64,000 nucleotides of DNA, taken from positions 62-64,061 of the forward strand of contig NZ_APHR01000015.1 in assembly GCF_000349205.1 (NCBI RefSeq), read 5' to 3'. Origin of the DNA: Methylophaga lonarensis MPL (GTDB taxonomy: Bacteria > Pseudomonadota > Gammaproteobacteria > Nitrosococcales > Methylophagaceae). Positions within the stretch are counted from its first letter, which is position 1. Each line of letters starts with the position of its first letter. Below the pieces are notes generated by a model. It saw only the letters and a program-made list of their open reading frames with translations, made no database searches and was not told the DNA's origin. The position numbers and the translations under genes were made by a program. Of this stretch, positions 16,290-27,218 are shown piece by piece.

Positions 16290-16688
16290 TCAGGAAGATT
16301 GCTTCTTGTCCAGCAAGTTGGACTTACAGTAGTGGATCACAATGATCGATAAGCCCAGCAGCAGAATAGCCAGTGCGATACCCAGTATGCGCCAGGTATC
16401 GATGTTTTTCATATCCAGAATCAGATATCGAGCCAGAGCGACAATGCCAATATACAATGGGATTTTGATTGGCAGCTCACCAGATTGGTAATACACGGCC
16501 ACCATGGTCAGCACTTCAAGGTAAATAAACAGCAACAATAAATCGGTCAACAACACAGTGCCGTTTTGAATCATGAAATCTATTTCGATGCCGATCGCAA
16601 CCAGCGTGGCAATGGCTACCACAATCAATCCTGCATCCTGAGCGATTGCCAGCGATCTGCTCACCATTTGTTTAACTTGATAACCCAT
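16290..16688 (-). CDS. psiE: PsiE-family inner-membrane protein
   Basis: 132 residues with four hydrophobic helices: AGLIVVAIATLVAIGIEI, LLTDLLLLFIYLEVLTMVAV, IPLYIGIVALARYLIL and ILGIALAILLLGLSIIVI. The pattern of LEVLTMVAVYYQSGELPIKI and ARYLILDMKNID matches phosphate-starvation-inducible PsiE. Its biochemical role is unknown. Confidence 0.8.
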   Translation of the reverse strand: MGYQVKQMVSRSLAIAQDAGLIVVAIATLVAIGIEIDFMIQNGTVLLTDLLLLFIYLEVLTMVAVYYQSGELPIKIPLYIGIVALARYLILDMKNIDTWRILGIALAILLLGLSIIVIHYCKSNLLDKKQSS

Positions 16689-16860
16689 AAATTGATCACT
16701 CCCATGATCGACAATCGCGGTCGTGAGACCGACGGATTGCGAATCTTAGCAATCAATATTCAGGTTGACTTGTGCCTGCATCCGAAAATGGGCACCTTGC
16801 GGGATTTTCAGACAAGCTGAATGAGGCGCGCAATCCCTGTCAGCGTGTCTTTGAACACTG

Positions 16861-18438
16861 CTATTCCCACTCAATAGTGGCAGGTGGTTTGCCAGAAATA
16901 TCGTAGACAACCCGTGAGATACCGGCCACTTCGTTAATGATGCGGCGCGATACGGTGTCCAGAAATTCGTAGGGCAGGTGTGCCCAACGAGCGGTCATGA
17001 AGTCAATGGTTTCGACAGCACGCAGCGCAACAACATAGTCGTAACGACGACCATCACCCATCACACCCACGGATTTGACCGGCAGAAACACGGCAAAGGC
17101 CTGACTGGTTTTGTCGTACAGATCGTGCTTACGCAGTTCTTCGATGAAGATGTGATCAGCCTTGCGTAACAGATCGGCATATTCTTTTTTGACTTCTGCC
17201 AGAATGCGTACGCCTAGGCCCGGCCCAGGGAACGGGTGACGATAAACCATATCGCGCGGCAGGCCGAGTTCAACGCCAAGTTTACGTACTTCGTCCTTGA
17301 ACAGTTCGCGCAGTGGCTCAATCAGCTTCAGCGTCATGTGTTCTGGCAGGCCACCAACATTGTGATGCGTTTTGATGACATGGGCTTTGCCGGTCTTGGC
17401 TGCCGCAGATTCAATAACATCAGGGTAAATAGTGCCCTGAGCCAGCCATTTAACGTTCTTGAGTTTGGCGGCTTCTTCGTCAAACACTTCAATAAAGACC
17501 CGGCCGATAATTTTACGCTTGGCTTCGGGGTCGGTTTCGCCTGCCAATGCATCCAAAAAGCGCTGTTCAGCATCGACACGGATAACCTTGATACCCATAT
17601 GTTTGGCGAACATGGCCATGACCTGGTCGCCTTCCTGCAACCGCAACAGACCATTATCAACAAATACGCAGGTGAGTTGATCGCCAATGGCGCGATGTAA
17701 AAGCGCAGCAACCACGGAGGAGTCAACACCGCCGGATAAGCCCAATAAGACTTCATCATCGCCCACTTGCTGACGAACTGCCTCGATGCTGTCTTCGATG
17801 ATATTGGCGGAATTCCATAAGGTTTCACAGCCACAAATTTCAGTCAAAAAGCGCTCAATCATGCGCTGACCTTGTGCAGTGTGTGTCACTTCCGGATGGA
17901 ACTGCAGGCCATAAAAGCCACGTTCTTCATCAGCCATACCAGCGATGGGCGCACTGTCAGTGCTGGCAATCAGTTTGAAGCCTGATGGCATTTCGGTGAC
18001 CTTGTCACCGTGGCTCATCCAGACATCCAGCATGCCAAAGCCTTCTTCGGTGGTGTGATCTTCAATATCACGCAACAAAGCCGAGTGACCTCGCGCGCGA
18101 ATTTGTGCATAGCCAAACTCACGATGCTCTGAGGATTCAACCTTGCCACCCAATTGTGTTGCCATGGTCTGCATGCCGTAGCAAATGCCCAATACCGGCA
18201 GTTTGAGTTCAAAGATACACTGCGGCGCAGCCGGAGCTGCTTCACCGATGGTTGAGTCAGGGCCACCAGAGAGAATAATGCCTTTGGGGGCAAATTCACG
18301 GATCTCGGCTTCGCTGATATCCGGGTTACGCAGTTCGCAATAAACACCTGCCTCACGGATTCGGCGGGCGATCAGTTGTGTGTATTGGGAACCAAAATCA
18401 AGGATCAGGATGCGGTGGTCGTGAATGTGGCTGCTCAT
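16861..18438 (-). CDS. guaA: GMP synthase (glutamine-hydrolysing)
   Basis: 525 residues when started at the ATG at 18438, the same length as the E. coli enzyme. The upstream ATG (18456) would add six residues and lies against a terminator. An N-terminal class-I glutaminase ([16 protein letters not shown], nucleophile Cys in [10 protein letters not shown], His/Glu in QFHPEVTHT) feeds ammonia to the ATP pyrophosphatase domain (P-loop [10 protein letters not shown]). The C-terminal dimerisation domain ends [10 protein letters not shown]. It converts XMP to GMP. It lies downstream of guaB on the same strand. Confidence 0.97.
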   Translation of the reverse strand: MSSHIHDHRILILDFGSQYTQLIARRIREAGVYCELRNPDISEAEIREFAPKGIILSGGPDSTIGEAAPAAPQCIFELKLPVLGICYGMQTMATQLGGKVESSEHREFGYAQIRARGHSALLRDIEDHTTEEGFGMLDVWMSHGDKVTEMPSGFKLIASTDSAPIAGMADEERGFYGLQFHPEVTHTAQGQRMIERFLTEICGCETLWNSANIIEDSIEAVRQQVGDDEVLLGLSGGVDSSVVAALLHRAIGDQLTCVFVDNGLLRLQEGDQVMAMFAKHMGIKVIRVDAEQRFLDALAGETDPEAKRKIIGRVFIEVFDEEAAKLKNVKWLAQGTIYPDVIESAAAKTGKAHVIKTHHNVGGLPEHMTLKLIEPLRELFKDEVRKLGVELGLPRDMVYRHPFPGPGLGVRILAEVKKEYADLLRKADHIFIEELRKHDLYDKTSQAFAVFLPVKSVGVMGDGRRYDYVVALRAVETIDFMTARWAHLPYEFLDTVSRRIINEVAGISRVVYDISGKPPATIEWE

Positions 18439-18454
18439 GAAAGTCTCGACATGC

Positions 18455-18491
18455 AAAAAGAAAAATGCCCGTCAGCAGTTGACTGACGGGC
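18455..18491 (-). terminator. Terminator or attenuator hairpin between guaB and guaA
   Basis: On the minus strand GCCCGTCAG pairs perfectly with CTGACGGGC around a seven-base loop, followed by ATTTTTCTTTTT. The T-run ends 17 bases before the guaA start, so guaA needs readthrough or its own promoter. Confidence 0.8.
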
Positions 18492-18504
18492 CATAGACAG
18501 TGGA

Positions 18505-20007
<1,503 letters not shown>

Positions 20008-20030
20008 TTATATCAGGAAGTTCGGGCTTT

Positions 20031-21545
20031 ATGGCATCACTTGTCACACCATCTGACCGCCAAACATTAGCCAGTCGATCAGTAAAAGACGTCTATCCGG
20101 TATCACGTCTGGTACGCGAAGCACGGGTTTTACTGGAAGGCTCATTCCCTCTGCTGTGGGTGGAAGGTGAGGTTTCCAACCTCGCAATGCCGGGCTCCGG
20201 GCACATCTATTTCACCCTTAAAGATGCCGCTGCACAGGTGCGCTGCGCAATGTTTCGTAATCGTAATCAGCATCTTCGCTTTACACCAGAAAATGGCATG
20301 CAGGTGTTATTACGCGTTCGAGTTACGCTCTATGAGGGGCGAGGCGAGTTTCAGCTTGTCGTAGAACACATGGAAGAGGCAGGCAGCGGTGCCCTGCAGC
20401 GTGCCTATGAAGCATTAAAGCAACGACTGGGACTTGAAGGCTTGTTTGATGCCGCACATAAAAAGCCTTTGCCTGCCTTCCCGCAAACAGTGGGTATTGT
20501 GTCTTCGCCGGATGGTGCGGCGGTGCACGATATTGTCAGCGTGTTTCGCCGTCGCGCACCATCTATCCACTTGATTATCTATCCAGTGGCCGTGCAGGGG
20601 CAGGGGGCTGCCGCGCAGATCGCACAGGCGATACAAACCGCTGATGCGCGTCAGGAATGTGATGTCTTGATTGTCGGTCGAGGTGGTGGCTCATTGGAAG
20701 ATTTGTGGAGCTTTAATGAAGAGCTGGTAGCAAGAGCTATTTTTGCCTGTCAAATTCCAATCATCAGTGCCGTTGGGCATGAAATTGATTACAGCATCGC
20801 TGATTTTGTCGCAGATGTGAGAGCGCCGACACCTTCTGCGGCAGCTGAGCTAGCTGCGCCAGAGACACGACAGTTGCTGCAGACAGTGCAGGCTTCTGTC
20901 AGTCGCATGCATCGATATTTATTGCAAACCCTGCAACAGCAGCATCGTCAGCTGAGCTTTTTGAAAGCACGACTACCGAAACCGGCGAGCCGATTGCAAC
21001 AACACCACAAAGAACTGCATCGTCTTAAACAGCAGTTGCAAAATGCCTGGCGTAATCAGTTGCAGCAGCGCCAGCAGCAACTGGATTTCCAGTCAGCCAG
21101 ACTCAAACATCCCCGCTCAATGTTGGCGCTGCAACAGCAACGGCTCAAACACTGTCAGAGCCGCTTGCAATCACAGGTTCACTGGCTAATTCAACAGCAC
21201 CAGCGCAATAGCGGACAGCTTTCACAGCGCCTGCAACGATGCCTGCCAGTTAACGAGCTTGAATTACACAAACAACATTGCAATCAGCTGGGCAAGCAAT
21301 TGCATTCTGGTTTTGTGCTCAGCCTGAAACAGCGTGAGCAGCGTTTGATTCAACAAATGAGAACACTGGCGGCAGTCAGTCCATTGAACACGCTGGAGCG
21401 TGGCTACAGCATTACTCAGGATGCCGGCAGTCAGCGTGTGATTACTGATGCTGCTGAAGTGAATTCCGGTGACAGGCTGGATATCCGACTGAGTCGGGGC
21501 GAGCTGCACTGTCAGGTCATATCAAGCCGGCCCAAACAGTCCTGA
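20031..21545 (+). CDS. xseA: Exodeoxyribonuclease VII large subunit
   Basis: 504 residues. The N-terminal OB-fold (VSRLVREARVLLEGSFPLLWVEGEVSNL, SGHIYFTLKD) is followed by the catalytic domain with IVSSPDGAAVHD and the conserved GRGGGSLEDLWSFNEE and SAVGHEIDYSIADFVAD. A long Gln-rich coiled coil (about 290-440) ends in ERGYSITQD. It degrades single-stranded DNA with XseB. It is divergent from guaB, as in many gammaproteobacteria. It ends convergent with a histidine kinase gene. Confidence 0.96.
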   Translation: MASLVTPSDRQTLASRSVKDVYPVSRLVREARVLLEGSFPLLWVEGEVSNLAMPGSGHIYFTLKDAAAQVRCAMFRNRNQHLRFTPENGMQVLLRVRVTLYEGRGEFQLVVEHMEEAGSGALQRAYEALKQRLGLEGLFDAAHKKPLPAFPQTVGIVSSPDGAAVHDIVSVFRRRAPSIHLIIYPVAVQGQGAAAQIAQAIQTADARQECDVLIVGRGGGSLEDLWSFNEELVARAIFACQIPIISAVGHEIDYSIADFVADVRAPTPSAAAELAAPETRQLLQTVQASVSRMHRYLLQTLQQQHRQLSFLKARLPKPASRLQQHHKELHRLKQQLQNAWRNQLQQRQQQLDFQSARLKHPRSMLALQQQRLKHCQSRLQSQVHWLIQQHQRNSGQLSQRLQRCLPVNELELHKQHCNQLGKQLHSGFVLSLKQREQRLIQQMRTLAAVSPLNTLERGYSITQDAGSQRVITDAAEVNSGDRLDIRLSRGELHCQVISSRPKQS

Positions 21546-21554
21546 TCACATTTG

Positions 21555-23360
21555 CTAAAGGTGTCGGGCGATTTCTCTTGCCAATTCTTCAAAATCAACC
21601 GGCTTGGTCAGATAGGCTACAAACAAATCTCCCGCCTGTTGTCGGTGATGCTTCATTGCCGCCGCGGTAATAGCCACTACCGGTATCGATTTCAACAGTG
21701 GCATATCCTGAATAATTCGTGTTGCCTCAAGCCCGTCCATGCCGGGCAGGTGAATATCCATCAGGATTAAATCCGGTTGCAGAACTTCCAGTAAATCGAG
21801 GCCTGCTTCAGCACTTTTGCAACAATGCAGCGTGAGATTGTCGAACCTGTTGAAGTATGCCTGCATCAGCTTGAGGTTAGCGGGGTTGTCTTCGATGTAA
21901 AGCAGTTGTTTGGGGCTGCTGATATCCAATAGTTGCCGGGTGGCTTTGTGATCAGCGTTGTGACTTGCTTTTGAGAGATTGGCGGTGACTGACAATGGTA
22001 ATTCAATCCAGAAACAACTGCCTTCACCTGCACTGCTGGTAAAACCTATCGATCCCTGCATAGCTTCGATCAGTCGTTTGGTGACCAGCAGACCAACCCC
22101 GGTACCTTCAATATTGGATTGTTCCTGACCGAGTCGTTCAAAGGCGCGGAATAGCTGATCCTGCTTACTTTCGGCAATGCCGATGCCGGTATCCCGAATG
22201 TTCAGGCGAAGCCGGTGGTGGGGTTGTAGTTCATGTTCCAGTCTGATTTCACCACCAATGCGATTGTATTTGATGGCATTACTCATCAGATTTAGGAGTA
22301 CTTGTTTTAGCTTGGTGAAGTCAGCATCAAGCAGAATGCTGCCGATATCAGTGGTCTGAATGCTGATTTGCTTGTCAGCGGCCTGGTTGAGTAACAAAGG
22401 CAAACATTCATCCAGGACGGCGGAAAGACTGACCGGTTCTAGAGTGACTTCCATGGCACCGGTTTCAATTTTGGACAGTTCCAGTACATCGTTAATCAGC
22501 TTGAGAAGATGTTCACCGCTGTGCAGAATTTGTTGCAAGCTGTCCTGTTGATCGGCGCTGAGCGGTCGGACCTTGTCATGAAGCAATAGTTGAGCAAAGC
22601 CCAATATGGCATTCAACGGGGTTCTCAGCTCATGACTCATTGCGGACAGAAATTCGGACTTTGCCTGATTGGCTTTTTCGGCGTCCTCTTTGGCTAAAAG
22701 CAATGCCTGGTGTTCTGCTTTTTGCTCGCTGATATCTCTCGCCACGCCAGTAAAATAATACTGACCCTCCCATTTAAACGCGCTTAAGGTCAGCTCAATC
22801 GGAATGATGTTGCCAGACTTGTGTAAGCCTTCGATTTCAACCGCTTTGCCTATTAATGTGGGGGATTCGGTGCTGAGAAAACGTTGTATGCCGTGATAAT
22901 GGCCGGCACGGTGTTTTTCCGGCATCAGCATGCTGATGTGATGGCCAATCACTTCTTCAGGCTGGTATCCGAACATCCTTACGGCAGCCTGATTGAAACT
23001 GTCGATGATACTGTCCTGGTTGATGGTGATCACCCCTTCAACGGTATGATCCAGCAGCGCACGTTGACGGAGATTTTCACGTCTTGCACGCTGTAAATGC
23101 TCATCTTGCCTGCTCAATTCCTGTTGAAGAGGCCGGGCATGTTGATCTAGTCGATGTTGTAACCAGAGTCGAGCCGCCTTAACGCTCAGATAACTGACAA
23201 TGCCGATAATGATCAGCAGACTTAAGACGATGATCGTTGATTGCAGGGTGACAGGGACTGGCAGTGTGAGGTTGACATGTGAACCGTTGTGTTCGGCCTG
23301 TGCGTGCGAGGCAATGAGGATGAAACCGACTGCAAGTGCACTTTGTAAGAGACGAATCAT
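21555..23360 (-). CDS. Hybrid histidine kinase with PAS and receiver domains
   Basis: 601 residues from the ATG at 23360, which is preceded by GAGGGAA. The longer reading frame has no ribosome site. It has a signal-like first helix, a short periplasmic loop (about 25-40), a second helix (STIIVLSLLIIIGIVSYLSV) and a coiled coil. A PAS domain follows (HTVEGVITINQDSIIDSFNQ ... YYFTGVARDISEQK), then HisKA (H in AMSHELRTPLNAILG), HATPase_c (LNLMSNAIKYN, RDTGIGIA) and a C-terminal receiver with phosphoacceptor Asp in LILMDIHLPGMDG. There is no Hpt or partner gene nearby, so the signal and output are unknown. Confidence 0.9.
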   Translation of the reverse strand: MIRLLQSALAVGFILIASHAQAEHNGSHVNLTLPVPVTLQSTIIVLSLLIIIGIVSYLSVKAARLWLQHRLDQHARPLQQELSRQDEHLQRARRENLRQRALLDHTVEGVITINQDSIIDSFNQAAVRMFGYQPEEVIGHHISMLMPEKHRAGHYHGIQRFLSTESPTLIGKAVEIEGLHKSGNIIPIELTLSAFKWEGQYYFTGVARDISEQKAEHQALLLAKEDAEKANQAKSEFLSAMSHELRTPLNAILGFAQLLLHDKVRPLSADQQDSLQQILHSGEHLLKLINDVLELSKIETGAMEVTLEPVSLSAVLDECLPLLLNQAADKQISIQTTDIGSILLDADFTKLKQVLLNLMSNAIKYNRIGGEIRLEHELQPHHRLRLNIRDTGIGIAESKQDQLFRAFERLGQEQSNIEGTGVGLLVTKRLIEAMQGSIGFTSSAGEGSCFWIELPLSVTANLSKASHNADHKATRQLLDISSPKQLLYIEDNPANLKLMQAYFNRFDNLTLHCCKSAEAGLDLLEVLQPDLILMDIHLPGMDGLEATRIIQDMPLLKSIPVVAITAAAMKHHRQQAGDLFVAYLTKPVDFEELAREIARHL

Positions 23361-23445
23361 GCCGTTCCCTCTGCCTGAAATTCCATTCCATCTTAGCCCA
23401 GCGGTGTGTCGAATGACTAGGGGGTGTTGAATAGAGGAAGAGGGG

Positions 23446-24172
23446 TTAAAGCCGGAATTCACGTCCCAGATAGACACTGAGCACACGCTTGTCCTTGAGG
23501 ATATCCTCAGGTGTGCCTTTGGCAATCACCTCGCCTTCGTTGAAAATATAGGCGCGTTCACAGACGCTCAAGGTTTCTCTGACGTTGTGATCGGTGATTA
23601 AAATGCCGATACCACGTTCTGACAGTTGTTTGATAATGCCTTGTATATCCAGCACAGAAATTGGATCAACCCCGGCAAAAGGTTCGTCGAGCAGAATAAA
23701 CTGGGGGTCCATCGCCAATGCCCGAGCAATCTCAACACGGCGACGCTCACCACCCGACAGTGCCATGCCCATGCTTTTACGAATGTGGCCGATGTGAAAG
23801 TCGTTGAGCAAACGTTCCAGCAAGTCACGTTTTTCAGTCATCATCCAGATCGTCGCGTAGTTCAATAATCGCGAACAGGTTGTCTTCTACGCTCAGCTTG
23901 CGAAATACCGACGCTTCTTGCGGCAAATAGCCAATGCCTAACTGGGCACGTTGATGAATGGGATCATGGGTAATTTCCTGCTGATCCAGAAAAATGGTGC
24001 CCTGATCAACCGGAATCAAACCGACAATCATATAGAAGCTGGTCGTTTTGCCCGCTCCGTTGGGACCCAGCAAACCAACAATTTCTCCACTGTTGACTTC
24101 CAGTGATATGTTTTTGACCACCTGCCTGTCAGCAAAGGACTTAGCCAGATGTTGGGCGGATAACAAACTCAT
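23446..24172 (-). pseudogene. lptB: LPS export ABC ATPase LptB, interrupted by a single-base shift
   Basis: It starts at ATG 24172 ([16 protein letters not shown]). The first part carries Walker [18 protein letters not shown] and the Q-loop region [13 protein letters not shown], then hits TGA at 23834-23836 after 'LRDDLDD'. The second part is one frame over: [20 protein letters not shown], signature [15 protein letters not shown], Walker [14 protein letters not shown], and the switch His in [10 protein letters not shown]. Removing one base near 23837-23845 (a GATGATGAC run) gives 241 residues, exactly the E. coli length. LptB powers LPS extraction and is essential in relatives, so sequencing error is likely. 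It is last in the kdsD-kdsC-lptC-lptA-lptB operon. Confidence 0.85.
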
Positions 24173-24188
24173 CAATAACGACCAACAC

Positions 24189-25001
24189 TCAGTTTTGAGC
24201 GTCGATATATCGGCTGCTGACCCAGCCAATCACGACCTGCTCATTGGCGATACCACGAACCTGCAGCCAATCCCCCTGACGCGTGATTATCACCACCTGG
24301 GTATTGGGAGCAAAGGCGGCAATACGGTTGTACTGAGTGCCCGGACCGGTTCGAACGTTAAGCGTTGTATTCGTTGTGCCTGTTGGGTAGCTTTGCTCGC
24401 CGGATTGCTCAGGTGCCGGCACTAATGGTGCAGGGGCTGGAGTGGTCGGCGCCGTGGTAGGGGCGGTCGTGCTGGGTTTGCGACCTGGCGGCTGAATGGT
24501 GATGTGAACACGACCGGTACTTGGTTGCTCTGTGTCGCCAATGACCACAGGACGTGCGTTAGCAATGACCAAATCGCGTTCGATATCGTATTCGATATAG
24601 TTACCGGTAAACTCGTCATTGTTCTGCCAGACGTGACCCTTGCCGATGAGGTAGATCATCTGTTTGCCAGCGTGATATTCCATTTGCAGGGCTTTGGCCT
24701 TGACTGGCGTTTCGCCCTCTTTGTGGACTTGTTCGTAGTAAGCGAGGTCGCCCTCAGCAATGGCTTTTTCAAGGTTTCTTTCTGCATCGTAGAAGAACGT
24801 AATGACATCACCTTCAATGCGCAGTGTGCCTTGGGTCAGAATGGCACGTCCTTTGTATTGAGTAACACCTCGCTGGTCATCCATTTGCGCATGGTCGGCT
24901 TCGATGTTGATTGGCTGCTCGCGATCACTGGGTAAGGCCCAGCTCATCGCGGGCATCAGCAGCATCAGTGAAATTGCCAGCTTAGTTTTGAGGTGGCGCA
25001 T
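24189..25001 (-). CDS. lptA: LPS transport periplasmic protein LptA fused to a C-terminal SH3 domain
   Basis: 270 residues against about 185 in E. coli. A signal peptide ends at MSWALP. Residues about 28-170 are the OstA-type beta-jellyroll ([64 protein letters not shown]). A Pro/Thr/Ala-rich linker (about 173-207) leads to an SH3_3-type domain ([17 protein letters not shown] ... GDWLQVRG ... GWVSSRYI). LptA forms the periplasmic bridge for LPS. The SH3 addition could anchor it to peptidoglycan. It overlaps lptC by 20 bases. The fusion is in one uninterrupted frame. Confidence 0.9.
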   Translation of the reverse strand: MRHLKTKLAISLMLLMPAMSWALPSDREQPINIEADHAQMDDQRGVTQYKGRAILTQGTLRIEGDVITFFYDAERNLEKAIAEGDLAYYEQVHKEGETPVKAKALQMEYHAGKQMIYLIGKGHVWQNNDEFTGNYIEYDIERDLVIANARPVVIGDTEQPSTGRVHITIQPPGRKPSTTAPTTAPTTPAPAPLVPAPEQSGEQSYPTGTTNTTLNVRTGPGTQYNRIAAFAPNTQVVIITRQGDWLQVRGIANEQVVIGWVSSRYIDAQN

Positions 25002-25551
25002 CGTATTGTCCTCTTACACGCGAGTGCAGATTGATTGTTCGTTCATTGAGTATGGCATGCAGGCCGACGGAGTCGGTGTAACCGTGCAGAGATTTCATAC
25101 TGACAGGCTGATCAGTATAAGCAGTGTTTTCAACAGTATCCAGATGTAGAATTTCTGTCAGCAATTGTGTTTCAGGTTGTTGCTCGTTGGTAATCACCAC
25201 ATTACCGGTCAGAATGATAATTTCACCCTCACCGGTGGTGTCTGCGCGGTCTGAGCTGACTATCCAGGTGTCTTTGCCTTCCTGAAGAAAGTCGGTGGTT
25301 TGGACCAATATCTCGGTGCTGTCATCGTCTGGGTAGTGGGCCATTTCCTCACCACGAATGACGCGCGATGGTTTACCGTACTCATTCATGACCGTCATGG
25401 TGAAATTGCTCATCGTGTAATCCGTTGTTCGATGACCACGACGTTCGATGGGTTCCTGGGCGGGTCGGTCAAGAAATAACCAAGCGGTCACCAATGCAAC
25501 CACAACCAGCGTCAGTTTGACGAAAAACGGAATGTTAGAAATGGCGTTCAA
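24982..25551 (-). CDS. lptC: LPS export protein LptC
   Basis: 189 residues. A single N-terminal membrane anchor (IPFFVKLTLVVVALVTAWLFL) precedes the periplasmic LptC/YrbK beta-jellyroll, with DYTMSNFTMTVMNEYGKPSR and GEGEIIILTGNVVI. LptC receives LPS from LptBFG and passes it to LptA. It overlaps kdsC by 17 bases and lptA by 20, so the genes are translationally coupled. Confidence 0.92.
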   Translation of the reverse strand: MNAISNIPFFVKLTLVVVALVTAWLFLDRPAQEPIERRGHRTTDYTMSNFTMTVMNEYGKPSRVIRGEEMAHYPDDDSTEILVQTTDFLQEGKDTWIVSSDRADTTGEGEIIILTGNVVITNEQQPETQLLTEILHLDTVENTAYTDQPVSMKSLHGYTDSVGLHAILNERTINLHSRVRGQYDAPPQN

Positions 25552-26056
25552 TTTGATCTTGCAGGGTACCCTGTCCTTCCATTATCAATTCGCAGACTTC
25601 ACGCGCCGCACCTTTACCGCCACCCGAAGGGGTGGTCCAGTGCGCGTGTTTTTTGACCAGTTCGGCCGCATCCTGAACAGCAATTGCCAGACCGACACGT
25701 GTCATGATGGATAAATCCACCCAGTCATCGCCGACATAGGCACATTGTTCCGGCTTGAGCTGAAGCTGACTAATCAGCTCCTGAAAGGCGGGGAGTTTGA
25801 CTCGCTGGCCTTGATAAACATGACTGATGCCAAGGCTCTGCATGCGATGCTCGACCACTTTTGATGTTCTGCCAGTGATGATTGCAATTTCGACACCTGT
25901 GTATTGCAGCAGTTTCATGCCATGACCATCACGGGAGTTAAAGGCTTTGTACTCCTCACCGTCATCGCCGATGATAATGCTGCCATCGGTCAATACACCA
26001 TCGACATCAAAAATCACCAGTTTGATTTGTTTTGCTCTTTCCAGAATATCCTGCAT
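25535..26056 (-). CDS. kdsC: 3-deoxy-D-manno-octulosonate 8-phosphate phosphatase
   Basis: 173 residues of the HAD superfamily without a cap domain. Catalytic Asp residues are in LVIFDVDGVLTDG, motif II in IAIITGRTS, and motif IV in YVGDDWVDLSIM. The C-terminal THWTTPSGGGKGAAREVCELI-like tail (read as HAHWTTPSGGGKGAAREV) is characteristic of KdsC. It releases phosphate to give Kdo for the LPS core. It lies 14 bases downstream of kdsD. Confidence 0.95.
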   Translation of the reverse strand: MQDILERAKQIKLVIFDVDGVLTDGSIIIGDDGEEYKAFNSRDGHGMKLLQYTGVEIAIITGRTSKVVEHRMQSLGISHVYQGQRVKLPAFQELISQLQLKPEQCAYVGDDWVDLSIMTRVGLAIAVQDAAELVKKHAHWTTPSGGGKGAAREVCELIMEGQGTLQDQIERHF

Positions 26057-26070
26057 GTTTGTTCCGTGAT

Positions 26071-27051
26071 TCAGACAACACCTGCGCGCAGCAGATCGTG
26101 CATGTTGATGGCGCCGACCAGTTGCTGGTGTTCATCAGTAATTAACAAGGCATTGATTTTATGCCGCTGCATCAGCTCCAGTGCTTCCGCCGCCAGCATT
26201 TCACTGCGTCCGGTTTTGCATTGAACCGTCATAAATTCATCGAGCTGACCCTGACGGATATCAATGTTTTGTGACAGCAGTCTGCGCAAATCACCATCAG
26301 TGAAGATGCCGGCAAGTCGTGATTTTTCATCAATCACAGCCGTCATGCCGAGTCCTTTGTGGCTCATTTCAACCAGTGCTTCACTGAGTGTGGCATTCAC
26401 GCCGACTTTTGGAATGGCAGTGCCGGTGTGCATGATATCACTGACTCGCAACAGCAGGCGTCGACCAAGATTGCCCCCAGGATGCGATCTGGCAAAATCT
26501 TCGGCGGTAAAACCGCGACTTTCCAGCAAGGCAACCGCCAGGGCATCGCCCATCACCAGCGTCACCGTGGTACTTGACGTCGGTGCCAGACCGAGAGGAC
26601 ATGCTTCTTTATCAACGCTGACATCCAGATGAACGGTAGCACATTGAGCCAGGGTTGAAGTCGGTCTACCGGTCATGGCGATTAATGGCACATTGAGTCG
26701 TTTAATCAACGGCAGGATCGTCATAATCTCACTGGTTTCACCGGAGTTGGACAACGCTACCACGACATCTTTGTCAGTAATCATGCCCATATCACCATGA
26801 CTTGCCTCGCCTGGGTGAACAAAAAAAGCAGGACTGCCAGTGCTGGCAAATGTAGCGGCAATCTTGCCACCAATGTGTCCAGATTTGCCCATGCCAATGA
26901 CAATGATGCGACCCTGACAGCGCAGTAAATGATCACAGGCGCTGACAAAGCGATCATCAATACGTTGTTTTAAGGCGGCTACCGCTGCCAACTCAGTCTC
27001 GATGACTGCCAGTCCCAGGGATTTCAGATCAGTGCTGTGTCCAGTCATCAC
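26071..27051 (-). CDS. kdsD: D-arabinose 5-phosphate isomerase
   Basis: 326 residues. The SIS domain contains RIIVIGMGKSGHIGGKIAAT and the catalytic region VVALSNSGETSEI, with HPGEASHGDMGM. Two C-terminal CBS domains follow (SDIMHTGTAIPKVG..., LDEFMTVQCKTG...). The enzyme turns ribulose-5-phosphate into arabinose-5-phosphate, the first step of Kdo synthesis. It is the first gene of the kds-lpt operon. Confidence 0.95.
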   Translation of the reverse strand: MMTGHSTDLKSLGLAVIETELAAVAALKQRIDDRFVSACDHLLRCQGRIIVIGMGKSGHIGGKIAATFASTGSPAFFVHPGEASHGDMGMITDKDVVVALSNSGETSEIMTILPLIKRLNVPLIAMTGRPTSTLAQCATVHLDVSVDKEACPLGLAPTSSTTVTLVMGDALAVALLESRGFTAEDFARSHPGGNLGRRLLLRVSDIMHTGTAIPKVGVNATLSEALVEMSHKGLGMTAVIDEKSRLAGIFTDGDLRRLLSQNIDIRQGQLDEFMTVQCKTGRSEMLAAEALELMQRHKINALLITDEHQQLVGAINMHDLLRAGVV

Positions 27052-27170
27052 AACTGTTCCATGAATCTCTTGTAAAAACGATGAGCTACTATAACGCAGG
27101 ATGGTGGCTTTGACATAAGCGGCGGAGACTTTAGTGGCGTTATCAAACAGTTTCTGCTGACAAAAGATAA

Positions 27171-27200
27171 AAAAAGAGCCGGTTTCCCGGCTCTTTTTTT
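27171..27200 (-). terminator. Bidirectional terminator after mlaA
   Basis: A 12-bp stem AAAAAGAGCCGG/CCGGCTCTTTTT around TTTC. On the minus strand it follows mlaA and separates it from the kds-lpt operon. Confidence 0.9.
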
Positions 27201-27218
27201 GTGCTGTGCTGACGATAA

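Noticed and set aside
17236-17700. 154-codon plus-strand ORF inside guaA
   Set aside because: Shadow of the conserved guaA coding sequence on the other strand.
23834-23836. Programmed frameshift in lptB
   Set aside because: The stop is not in a slippery context and other genes in the window show similar one-base shifts, so error is more likely.
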